Shown here: piece after piece, positions 18,099-29,937 of the stretch
How the letters are laid out: every line of letters begins with the position of its first letter
How positions within the stretch are numbered: position 1 is the first letter of the stretch
Source: Zygnema cylindricum
Taxonomy: Eukaryota; Streptophyta; Zygnematophyceae; Zygnematales; Zygnemataceae
DNA length: 33,557 nt
NCBI GenBank assembly: GCA_037447655.1
Contig: JBBHKE010003252.1
Span: 47,501-81,057, forward strand
Direction: 5' to 3'
Made by a program: the position numbers and the translations under genes
Notes under the pieces: model-generated
The model's input: only the letters and a program-made list of their open reading frames with translations
The model's database searches: none
What the model was told of the DNA's origin: nothing

Positions 18099-21000
18099 GT
18101 AACAAGAAATTATATCTTCTCCCTTATCAGTAGTAAAACCTTGGTATTGAGTTTTGCTTTCTTTCCTCTTTTTCTTTCTTCAAATCTTTACATCTGCCAA
18201 ACAGCACAGGTCGGATGAAAACAGTATATTACAGCTCAAAAATTGCGAATATCCTGCGCGCACCGTACAATATTGCACCTTATACAGTTACCAGAAAGAG
18301 AAAGCAATGTACGGCGTTCCTGTTTGACTTTTTACCTTTTTTGTTGTTTGTTGCTACAGTTCTGCAGTTGATAAATCATGGATAATCTCTTCTGTGAAGA
18401 TCCGTTTTATGGCGCTTGGATTTATATCGGGAATTGCTCTCTTTTGTGCAATAAGGTAGGTCCATTTCCTATTTTGATTAGGTACTGGATTTTGTTGTCA
18501 AGACAAAATGCAGTTTGAATTGTCCTCCTTCAGATTTCTCTGATCTAAAGTACCTCCATATCTCTCTCCCGTTCTTTCTTTATCTGACATTAGTAGCCCA
18601 GACTAAGTTTGCTACATTCAAGTCTGTAACGGGATTTGTAATAATCAAGGGTTAGCGTGGATCACATTCGATTTGTGTGTACCAATCTTGATTGGTGTGC
18701 CTATATGAATGTCATTTTTAAGGAGAGAGATTAAAATGCTGAACTATATTCCGCTTTGCGTTTAACAAATTTTAAGCTGATGAATTGGCGCATGACGTCA
18801 TCCACAAATTTTCAGTCAGTATTTGGAGGCAAATAATGTGGTAAATCTGTTTTGTTTAGATGATTATCTTCACTAGTGCAAAAGTTATGTGCTGCCAGTC
18901 ATCATAAAAATACGGAACATGAAGCGTGTACACTGCCCACCACTATTATTTTTGATAACACTAATTTGTCGCGAATTTTTCTGGTCAGAAAGTTCAAAAT
19001 ATTATTAATAACACTTTCTTAAGGAAGTGAAACTAAAATCGACCACGCGATCACGCGTATTATTGTTCTTGATACTAATTTGTTTTAATGCTAATAATTT
19101 TTAACACTAATAGCCGATGGGCAGGCAGTTAGAGAGGCATGACTGTATTACATTTACTGACAGTGTCTCATGTTGGCTGCTTCTGTAAACATTCGTGATT
19201 CATTTCTTACAGAGGTATCCGAACATAAGCTATTCTTATTTGCAGCTTCTGAAAATGAACTCTGAACTGAACATTTAGCCATTTAGTTGTCACTGCTTCA
19301 TTGTTTTAATAATGGGCTCTGCTTCAGTTGCTTTCATTTAAACTCGATATTTGGTCACTCAATAGTCTATGACGGTTTGTGCTTTCGATTGTTGATATTT
19401 AAACTGTATTTAATCACTTAATTAATGGTCCTAATTCAATTGTTTTTGTTTACTGTGACAGTGTATTCACCTCCTCACCGAGAGACGTTAAGTCAGAGAG
19501 CACCTTACAAGAAGGTGAATTTCCCAAGAATGTATACAGCATTCGAAAAAATTACACCGTACATGCAGGTGTGACACATGGTGACGTGCGAATAAGTTGG
19601 CCCAGGGCTCCACTTCCAAGCACCAAACAATTATTTACAAAGAGGGAGGAGGCATTTTGGCAGCAAGTAAGTGATTTGAATTTTATCTCGCAATTCAATA
19701 TTTTTGTTGGCAGCAAGTAAGTTATTTGAATATATCTCATATCTTCGTATATTAGTATGTTATCTTCATAGGCATTGGAGAATCTTCGAGTCTACCTAGG
19801 AAAAAAGAATATCAAGAAGGTGGACATGTGTAGGGCAAGTATATTTTTCCATGCAAGAATATTAAATTTCCAAAAAAAATCGGTAAAGCCAAATTTGTTC
19901 CTGTCACTAACACGTCATCTCTTCTGTATCCTAACCGGTCCTGTAAACCTCTCCACTCCTTACCTCTCTGCTTTTTCTTTTTCATCATGTTGCTTGATGA
20001 AACAGTTATGGTATGCCTACCTCCTTGCAAATATTTTGACTTGGTCAGGCAATCACTCCTTTTATCGTGCAAAGTGATAGAAAAAGGTTTGGAACATTTG
20101 TTCAGTCGTTAAAATTCACGATGTGCAACACTATTATCAATCATGGACTATGTTGATAGTTGTTTAACTATACTTGTTTCCAACTATAGTATTGAAAGAC
20201 ACCGTGAATCACTATTAGTGCTAAGAAAAAGTGAGTATGCGGACTGTTTTAAATTATATTTTCTGTCCAAATGACGTGGACGATTGTGGACTGAAAAAAG
20301 AATTAGCGTTTGGAAAAGAACAATTAGTGTTAATGATGCTAGCAAAATATACCTGGTCGGAATTATTGTTATTAACGCAAATTTTGATTCACGGTGTACT
20401 GTAGTAACTACAACTGATACCAAGGTACCAAGCTTCTGTATAGTTGTTAAGGTTTCACTGTGATTGTGACGGTCAACGCGTTGCCTGGTTAGGATTGCTT
20501 CATTAGATTATCTGAAATGTTATGTATCCGTTGATAATCAACCCAGCTGGAGTCACCTGAGAAAAAGCTTGTCATTCTCATGGAGTACACCATTGTCTTT
20601 TTAGCAGTAAATTCGGTATGCTGTCAAGGTCCTATCATGAATGACATTTTGCAAAAAGTGACTTTGTCTCTGTCCGTTCAGTTTTCTGAGCTCACATAAT
20701 GGTGTTAAAGTCTATTTTTTAGACTCAATCAAGTGTCGGGGATACGGTATCTAAAGACTTGAGCCTTGTGCAATCATGACTGAGTTGGATTTTTTACGTT
20801 CTAGGTGACACAGTGGATAGTAATTCTCAGGTAAATGGTTATCATATGAACTTGATTGTTATCAGAGTGGCTTTCATGCTCACTCTCGAAACTAGAAAAG
20901 CTCTATGCAACTTGTTCTGCACTGTATTCTTGGTTTTCAGGAGTCGGTATCATAAATCTCCTTGCTCATCCGTAAACGATGATGTCATAAAACTCTCGGA

Positions 21001-24000
21001 CTGTTTGTCTGTTGGGTTGCACTTGTTGATCCCGTTAAGAGTCCATANNNNNNNNNNTCCTATGAGTTGTTAGGCTAATACTTAAGGAGAGGGTCGAGAG
21101 GGAGAGGGAGAGGGAGAGGGAGAGGGAGAGGGAGTGGGAGAGGAATTCATAATCGGATTGTTGAGTATCCTCACTAAATTTTAGATTTTTACGAATGTGA
21201 GGCTTGTTTCTGTTGACTTTTTGGCACCTTTTTGTAAGTTTTTTGAATGGAACTTTGGTTGATTTTTAAATTCCCATTTGGTTGAAATTGTTATTTGGTT
21301 GAAATTGTTTTTCGGTTAATATTGTTATTTGGTTAATAACGTAATTTGGTTAAAATGTAGTAATATTTCAAATCCGGTCGCACCTTTTTTTTTGCTGAAA
21401 GTCACAAATTAGTGTTGATAACACTATTTAAGAGAGTGGACTACAATATGCCACTTCTCTGTGCATTAAAGTAGTATTTTGAGTGTTATTTAGTACAATT
21501 TTTTTTTTATTTTTTTTATTTATTATTTATCTGTTTTGTTTTATTTTATGTATTTATTTATTTTTTGTGTACTTTAGTTCAACTGTTTGTCTGAAAGGGT
21601 AAAAAACTTGATTTGAAAAATAATAGAAAGGGGAAACAAAGGATAAAAAATGGGGATTAAGGGGATAAAAAGAGGGAGAGGTTTGTATTTTTGGAAGAGG
21701 GAGGAGAGAGGAACGGGAGGGAGGGGAGGGAGGAGAGAGGAAGGGGAAGGAGGGGAGGAAAGAGAGAGGAAGGGGAGGGAGGGGAGGGAGGGGAGAGAGC
21801 TTTCACCTGTTTCCTACTAAAATGGATGTTGTTGTAAATTTTTTTCAAGCCACATCTATATACTCATTTAAATACAGTAAACCAATGTTTAGTTTTTAGT
21901 TCTAATTTCTGTTGTCACATTTTGATGTTGTGGATTACAGAACCTGATGAAAAAGTTGGAAAAAGATCTGAAGGATGTTTTGAGTTTCCAGTTACGAGTT
22001 TGCCCGGAGAAAGTGGATGGGAAAATGGACTAAAGGTAAGGAAACAGTATTTTCTTTTTCGAAACTTTTGTCGTTTTTTGAAAAGGAGAGTTAATTAATG
22101 GAAACGCTATTTCTTCTCAGAAACTCGTCTTTTTTTGAAAAGGAAAGTTGGTTAATGGAAACAATATTTCTTTTTTGAAACTTTTGTCGTTTTTTGAAAA
22201 GGTTAATTACGATTGTTAGAGATTGTTTAGATCTACGAGGATAAGAAAAATGAAAAGGAAAGTTCGCTTTCTAAATTTAACCTTTGGATGAAGTGAATGG
22301 AAAGGAAAAGGTAATGAAAGGATATTACTGCAAGATCTCTCTCTCTCTCTCTCTCCCTCTCCCTCTCCCTCTCCCTCTCCCTCTCCCTTGTTGTAATTTA
22401 TAAATCTTTATTTCAGTCAATAGGGGTAAAAACAACTTAGGATATTTTTCCTAGTAGTCGACTGTAATACTTACCTTAATTAGTGTTACAGTAGCAATAC
22501 TTACCTTAATACTTACCTTAATTAGTGTTACAGTAGCAAAAGGTACAGTAGAGTGTATCGTACTTTTGCAGGGACACGTGTCGGCGAAATAACGTATGCA
22601 GGTTTTTCGGAGTAGCGCCGACAGTCAGCCATACGTGTCAAAAAGTTGACGATGCGATTCACATGATCGGACAAACGAGGTCTGTCCCAAGTATTCTGGA
22701 AACATATGGTACAACTCGACGGTACCATCGTCGATCAAATTTGTTCCAACGGACGCGATTCACCTGGGACCACAAGCGTGATTCACGAGGGACCTCAAGC
22801 GTGATTCGCGTGGGACCACAAGTGACGAAGCACTCAGGTGCTTCGTACTTCACGACCACATTCAGCTGGACTTTAGCGGTTACCGCTGACTAAGCATTTG
22901 GAACGTTTTGTGTACGGTTAGAACATTTTGTGTACGGTTCAATGTCTGTAAATATCTGAATAACATTAGTTTGTAGTTTAGTGTGATAAAAAATAGTGTT
23001 CCATTAATCAGGTTTTTAGAAATTAGTAATTAGGGTTTTTGAGATACAGTATCGTACGGGTAGGATGCTTTGTTGTTAGTCAGGTTAATAACCGTAGTAA
23101 CGGTTACCCGAATTAGTGTAGATCAGTAGATACACACTGTGAGTATATAACTTAGGACTTAGCCAATTTTGTAGTATCCAGTTTTGGGAATATGATTTTT
23201 TAAGGGCAATTTTTGGGAAACTTCCAGACATCATATCTTATATTTTACTAGATCATTTGGGCTGCAATTTTAGGAATTGTCAGTTTCTTGTATTGTGTAT
23301 CACTGTGGCAAATTTGAAGCATATTGGCTTTCTGAGTCATATTTTGTGTCAGAATTTGAAGCATATTGGCTTTCTGAGTCATATTTTGTGTCAGTTCTAA
23401 GTTGGCTGTTGAGTACGTACTTTGATAGTTTCTGTTGTTTTTATGTCTACTTCCACTACTACTCGTGGTTCTCCGCCTGCAACGGTGGTTGTAGAACAAC
23501 AGGTTATGGGCCTTTCGTCAAGAATTCCTATATTCAATGGCCAAAAGTATGCGTACTGGGCGGCGATGGTTGAATTGTCGTTTGAAACTGCTGACTTATT
23601 GGGGGTCTTGGATGGCTCCTTTGATGACATGTCTCAACTAAAAATGAAGAAGGTGAGGGAGATTTGGACATCCCTCAAATCCGCTTTTGAGAAAGCGAAT
23701 GTTCAAAAGGATCTCTTGGTGGCTGGAAAAATTTGGGGATACAAATACACGAGGGGAACTATGGTTGAGTATTGTGACAATTTTTGCGCGCTCATTGATG
23801 CTCACTCTTCTGCTCGGGGGTCATTTCCTGAGTTTCAACAGGCAGCTTTGCTTATTAGAGGTCTCCCTAGTAGCATGAAGGGTGTGTCTGTTCAACTAAA
23901 GAGTCGTAATAAAGCTAGCTAGTTATTTCAGTTAGCGTATAATTTTATATTGGAGGAAGAAACAAATACTAAACTCCTTAAGGGAGAAAGAAAGGTTGAA

Positions 24001-27000
24001 GCATTTGCAACAGACTTTGACAAAATAAATCAGTTTAATCAGAATAGGAATCAGTTTAACCAGAATCAAAATCAGTTTAATCAGAGGCAGAATAGGCCAT
24101 CTACTACTACTTGTTTCTATTGTTCTGAGAAGGGTCATGGATAAAGGTACTGTCCTAAATTGAATAATGCTAATGAGACAGGTTTATACAGGCCAGGTTG
24201 GCAACAAAGCCAGTATCACAGAGGTTTTTTTGGAAATCCTTCTCGTGGAAATGCTCTTTTTTCAACTTCTGCAACTGATACAGATGAGTCTCTCAGCTTC
24301 AATGAGCAAGAGGAGGCGGATTTATTTGCTATGGAGGCTGCCATGGAGGGTCCAAAGGATGCACGATGGATCATGGACACGGGAGCGTTTGCCCACCTGT
24401 GTTGGAACAAGGCGGCTTTTACGAATCTACAACATACATCTCCAAAGAGTGTCTACTATGCTTACGGCATGAGTGTTCAAACCTCAGCTCAGGGTGATGT
24501 ATCATTGATGGTAGATGTGGGGGGAAAGTCGGTAGAGAGAACCCTTCACAATGTTTTGTATGTTCCAGATTTTAAGAAAAATCTTTTTTCTACATCATTA
24601 GTGGAGAGCAAAGGCTTTCAAGTTGTTTTGAAAAGAGGCAGCCAGGTTGTTAGCAAGAAAGGGAAAGTTGCAGTAACAGGAACTAGAGATGCGAGCAAAA
24701 TGTACCGGATAGACATGGCTGAATATAAGGAAAATGATGTTCTCTACTCTAGTGTCGAATCTGATAATGAGTTGTGGCATTAGAGATTATGACACATGAA
24801 TTATGATAGTCTAAAGAAAATGGTGAATTTGGGAAAAGTTGATGGGGTTTCTCTCACATCTCATTCTATATAAACATGTGATGGTTGTTCACTTGGCAAG
24901 ATCCACAAGTTGCCATTTCCACAGGAAACAGACCATAGATCGGAAAAAGTTCTGCAGCTCATCCATTCTGATGTTCTTGGTCCTTCACAAGTGGCTTCGG
25001 CTGGAGGGGTCCACTATATGGTCACATTTACAGATGACTATTCAAGGTACACCAAATTTTACTTCATGCAACATAAAAGTGAAGTGCTTACTCACTTCAA
25101 ACAGTACAAAGCGTGGGCGAAAAAACTTCATGGAGTTCCAATATTGACGCTAAGATCGGACTACGGGGGAGAATACACATCGAATAAATTCGAAGAATTT
25201 CTCCTTCAGGAAGGTATCAATCACAATCTTACAGTTCCATATACACCGGAACAAAATGGTGTTTCTAAGAGATTAAATAAGACAGTGACAAAGAGTGCCC
25301 GGTCCATGCTTGCAGATAAAGGGTTAGATTTGAAATTCAGGGCTGAAGCACTTAACTGTGATGTTTATATTAAAAATAGATATGCTTCTAGGTCAGTTAG
25401 CACTACACCTTATGAACTTTGGACAGGGAAAAACCTGATATTATTCACTTTAAGATCTTTGGAAGCAAGCGTTTTATTTTAGATACTTCACAGGATAGAT
25501 GAAAAATGGAGCCTAAAGGCTTACGTGGAATTTTTATGGGGTATGATGATAATGCGACAGGATATAAAGTTTTTGTATTTGAGAAACAAAAAGGGATTGT
25601 TTCTAGAAATATCCAGATTAAAGATGAACAGGATTCGGTTGATCTGTTTAAAGTGCCAAATCAACCAGCAAAAGAAAAGCAAGAATATGTCATTTTTCAC
25701 TCTACGCAGCGAGTCTCCTTTCCACCGGCAAGTGGGACACCTCTTCCTTCAGTTCCTCTGGTAACTTTACATGATGCTTCCCCACAAAATACACCTCAGG
25801 TGGAAAGAACTACTACACATTCTGTACCAGATCAAGTTACGGTTCAAACTAAACAGCGAAATCAGAGGTTGCCGACAATCTCAGCCTTAGAATTTTCGGG
25901 GGGAAAGAGATCTAGCAGCCGTCTGCAAGCAAGCTCTCACTTTGTTTTTTTTTATAGCTACAGAGGAGCCTCTAACGATCCAGGAGGCCTTCTCATCACC
26001 TGAGAGAAATCAGTGGATCGAGGCGGCAAACGATGAAATGAAGTCCATTATGGAAGCACAAACATGGGAGCTGGTGGATCTTCTTCCGGGCAGGAAAGCC
26101 ATCGATAGCAAATGGGTATTCAAGGTGAAGCTGACCTCGGACAACACCATCGAAAGGTATAAGGCCAGATTAGTGGCTAAGGGATATAATAAAAAAAAAG
26201 GTATTGACTTTGAGGAAACCTTCTCCCCAGTTGTCAGATTTCCCACCGTCAGAATTTTGCTAAGTCTAGCGGCTATAAAGAATATAGAAATACAACAAAT
26301 GTTTGTTAAAACTGCTTTCTTGCATAGAGAGTTAGAAGAAACCATTTATATGAAACAACCTGAAATGTACGTTGAAAAAGGAAAAGAAGATTTAGTGTGG
26401 AAATTGGTGAAATCTTTGTATGGGCTAAAACAAGCCCCGCGTCAGTGGAATTTGAAGTTAGATGAGTTTTTGACTAATCTAGGTTTTAAGAAATTAGCTC
26501 AGATTATTCTGTATATTTTCTACAAGGAGAGGATCGGGTAAATACATTGTTGTATATGTGGATGATCTATTATTAATAAGTAAGTCAATGGATGAAATAA
26601 ACCGCATCAAAGCGGCTTTAAGGTCTTGGTTCGAGATGAAGGACCTCGGTGAGGCCAAATACATCTTAGGAATACAGGTAGAAAGAGACAGAAACAAGAG
26701 GCTGATTATGTTGACTCATAAAGAAGCAATAGGTAACATGCTAGAAACATTTAAAATGAAAGATGTGAAAGGATCCGTAACTCCCATGGAATTCATGCAG
26801 AAATTGGAAGGAACAGATACAGATCCAGGCATAATTGTTGGTGAGAGTCTAAAGACAGGGGAGAAAGAGTTTATGGCTTCAAAGCCATATAGACAGGTAG
26901 TTGGAAGTCTTATATATTTTATGAATTGTACGAGACCCGACATTGCAGCAGCTGTGGGAGTCTTGAGTAGAAGTCTGCAAAATCCTAAAAGGGCAGACTG

Positions 27001-29885
27001 GGACGCAGCGAAAAGAGTGTTGAGATATCTTGCAGGTACTCGAAATCTCAAGCTTGTTCTCGGAGGAGGAGAGGTGAAAATCCAGACGGGCAGACTGGGA
27101 AGCAGCGAAAAGAGTGTTGAGATATCTTGCAGGTACTCGAAATCTCAAACTTGTTCTCGGAGGAGGAGAGGTGAAAATCCAGACGTGGAGCGATGCTAGC
27201 TATGGGGACATGCCAAGCCGGAAATCTACGGCCGACTTCGTTCTGAAGATTGGAGATGGAACTTGCTGTTGGAGTAACAAATTACAAAAGGTTACAGCTC
27301 AATCCACAATGGAGTCGGAATATATGGTAGCAGCTTCCGCCCTCAAAGAGCTCCTATGGGTCAAGTCCATTTTACAAGAACTTGGGTATATACAAACTGG
27401 CCCTCAAGCTATCTGGTGTGACAACCAAGTTGCCATAGCAATTGCCTCTAACCCCAGCCATCACTTTAAGAGCAAACTCATGGATGTTAGACTTCACTTT
27501 GTTAGAGAAAAAGTACTTGCAAAAGTCGTTAAATTGTGTTATTTACCAGATGAGAAGATGGTGGCTGACATGTTAACAAAAGCCCTTCCTGCTCCTAAGT
27601 TACAGTTTTGCAAAGATGCTGTTGGACTAAGTGAGTAACTGAGTCTAAAGATTTAGGGGAGTGTTGTAATTTATAAATCTTTATTTCAGTCAATAGGGGT
27701 AAAAATAACTTAGGATGTTTTTCATTGTAGTCGACTGTAATACTTACCTTAATTAGTGTTACAGTAGCAAAAGGTACAGTAGAGTGTATCGTACTTTTGC
27801 AGGGACACGTGTCGGCGAAATAACGTATGCAGGTTTTTCGGAGTAGCGCCGACAGTCAGCCATACGTGTCAAAAAGTTGACGATGCGATTCACATGATCG
27901 GACAAACGAGGTCTGTCCCAAGTATTCTGGAAACATATGGTACAACTCGATGGTACCATCGTCGATCAAATTTGTTCCAACGGACGCGATTCACCTGGGA
28001 CCACAAGCGTGATTCACGAGGGACCTCAAGCGTGATTCGCGTGGGACCACAAGTGACGAAGCACTCAGGTGCTTCGTACTTCACGACCACATTCAGCTGG
28101 ACTTTAGCGGTTACCGCTGACTAAGCATTTGGAACGTTTTGTGTACGGTTAGAACATTTTGTGTACGGTTCAATGTCTGTAAATATCTGAATAACATTAG
28201 TTTGTAGTTTAGTGTGATAAAAAATAGTGTTCCATTAATCAGGTTTTTAGAAAATAGTAATTAGGGTTTTTGAGGTACAATAACGTACTAGTAGGATGCT
28301 TTGTCGTTAGTCAAGATAATAACCGTAGTAACGGTTACCCGAATTAGTGTACATCAGTAGATACACACTGTGAGTATATAACTTAGTACTTAGCCAATTT
28401 TGTAGTATCCAGTTTTGGGAATATGATTTTCTAAGGGCAGTTTTTGGGAAACTTCCAGATATCATATCTTATGGTTTACTGGGTCATTTGGGGTGCAATT
28501 TTGGGAATTGTCAGTTTACTGTATTGTGTATCAGTGTGGCAAATTTGTGGCAAATTTGAAGCAAGCATATTTGCTTTTTGAGTCATATTTTGTGTCAGTT
28601 CTAAGTTGGCTGTTGAGTAGGTACTTTGATAATTTCTGTTGTTTTTATGTCTACTTTCACTACTACTGCTGGTTCTCCCCCTGCAACGGTGGTTGTAGAA
28701 CAACATCCCTCTCCCTCTCCCTCTCCCTCGCCCTCGCCCTCGCCCTCGCCCTCGCCCTCGCCCTCGCCCTCGCCCCTCGCCCTCGCCCTCGCCCCTCGCC
28801 CTCTCTCTCCCTCTCCCTCTCCCTCTCCCCCTCCCTCTCCCTCTCCCTCTCTCTTTCTCCCTTTTGATATTTGCAAATCCATATTTGTCTCCCTCTCCCT
28901 CTCCCTCTCTCTTTTGACATTTTCAAATCCGCAGGCAATCCCTCAACCTGCCAACTGCCTCGTGCGAGGATTTCCGATCGAAAAATTGGAACCAGAATTC
29001 AACTACCGACGAGGATACTCCTTCGCCCATTTTAAGGAGGTGGAGAGTCGCGCACATTTGTATCCGTACTTTCTCGCCTCCCACGACCTGTCTCTGCATA
29101 CCAGGTGGGAAGGAGGGAAGGAAGGAGGGAGAGGGATGGGAGAGGGAGGGAGAGGGGAGAGGGGAGAGGAAGATAAAAGAGGCAAAACAGGAAAGGAAAG
29201 GAGATAAAGAGCTGAGAAAGGAGAGGTGGGAAACTGCAGATGGAAGAGAAGAGAGGGCGGTAGGTGAGGAGAGCTTAGAGGAGAGCTGGGAGAAGAGAAA
29301 TAAGAAAAATAAGAATAATAAGAAATAATAAATAAATTATAACAATGAATCGAAGAAACAGTAAAGAAGAAATGGAGAAGAGAGAAGTAAGGATTGCGAA
29401 TATGTGCCTATCAACTGATTCTATCATACAACAAGTTGAGTTTATTTAGTGTAAAATCGCTTTTTCCCTTTCTTTTTTTTTAACCTGTGAAACACAGATG
29501 TGTTTAACTTTTGTATTTTTGTTGCATTTTCTGGTTTCTTACATTCACTCTGGAGAAATTGTTGTGTTTTGCACTTTTGTTTTGCAGTAAACGAAAAATT
29601 TATTTGGATCTTGGCGGAAACAGATTTGTGACTAGTTTTGCTTGGTTTATATATAATTATCCTCTCGATTTTACGGAATACCATGTTTTTGAACCTTTTA
29701 ACAAGTTTCAGATTCCTGAAAAGCACCCAATAGAGGAGGTAAGTTTCTACATTTTTTTTGTTTCGTAAGCTTCTTTTCTACATTTTTTTGGTTTCGTAAG
29801 CTTCTTTTCTACATTTTTTTTCTTTTATAAGTTTTTTTTCTACATTTTTTTTGTTTCGTTAGGTTCTTTTTTACATTTTTTTCGT

Positions 29886-29937
<52 letters not shown>

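Larger units (their letters stand above)
20831..21940. other. Intron region with an assembly gap and possible lost exon
   Basis: Ten Ns lie at 21048-21057. Sequence at 20941-21047 follows a good acceptor (cttggttttcag) and is open in one frame up to the gap. The downstream part carries the G-rich repeat at 21091-21138 and a GA-rich tract at 21670-21800. Confidence 0.5.
22389..28705 (+). mobile_element. Ty1/copia retrotransposon, 6.3 kb, complete but coding-defective
   Basis: The order is 5' LTR, half-tRNA primer site, Gag, protease, integrase, reverse transcriptase, RNase H, purine tract, 3' LTR, which is the copia order (integrase before reverse transcriptase). It lies in sense orientation in the methyltransferase intron. 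Stops, frameshifts, a 97-bp tandem duplication and lost catalytic residues make it inactive on its own. The LTRs differ by few substitutions plus short duplications in the 5' copy, so the insertion is fairly recent compared with the decay elsewhere in the window. Confidence 0.93.

Noticed and set aside
18378-18455. ATG at 18378 giving MDNLFCEDPF as an alternative methyltransferase start
   Set aside because: That frame does not continue into exon 3, whereas the other frame encodes a membrane anchor and fits the phase.
20941-20971. 31-base exon reading VGIINLLAHP
   Set aside because: Attractive peptide, but its phase does not fit either neighbour; left as part of the unresolved gap region.
28626-29207. 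193-codon frame crossing the 3' LTR end and microsatellite
   Set aside because: Pro-Ser repeats come from CCCTCT DNA; only its later part overlaps exon 7, and that exon is read after splicing.
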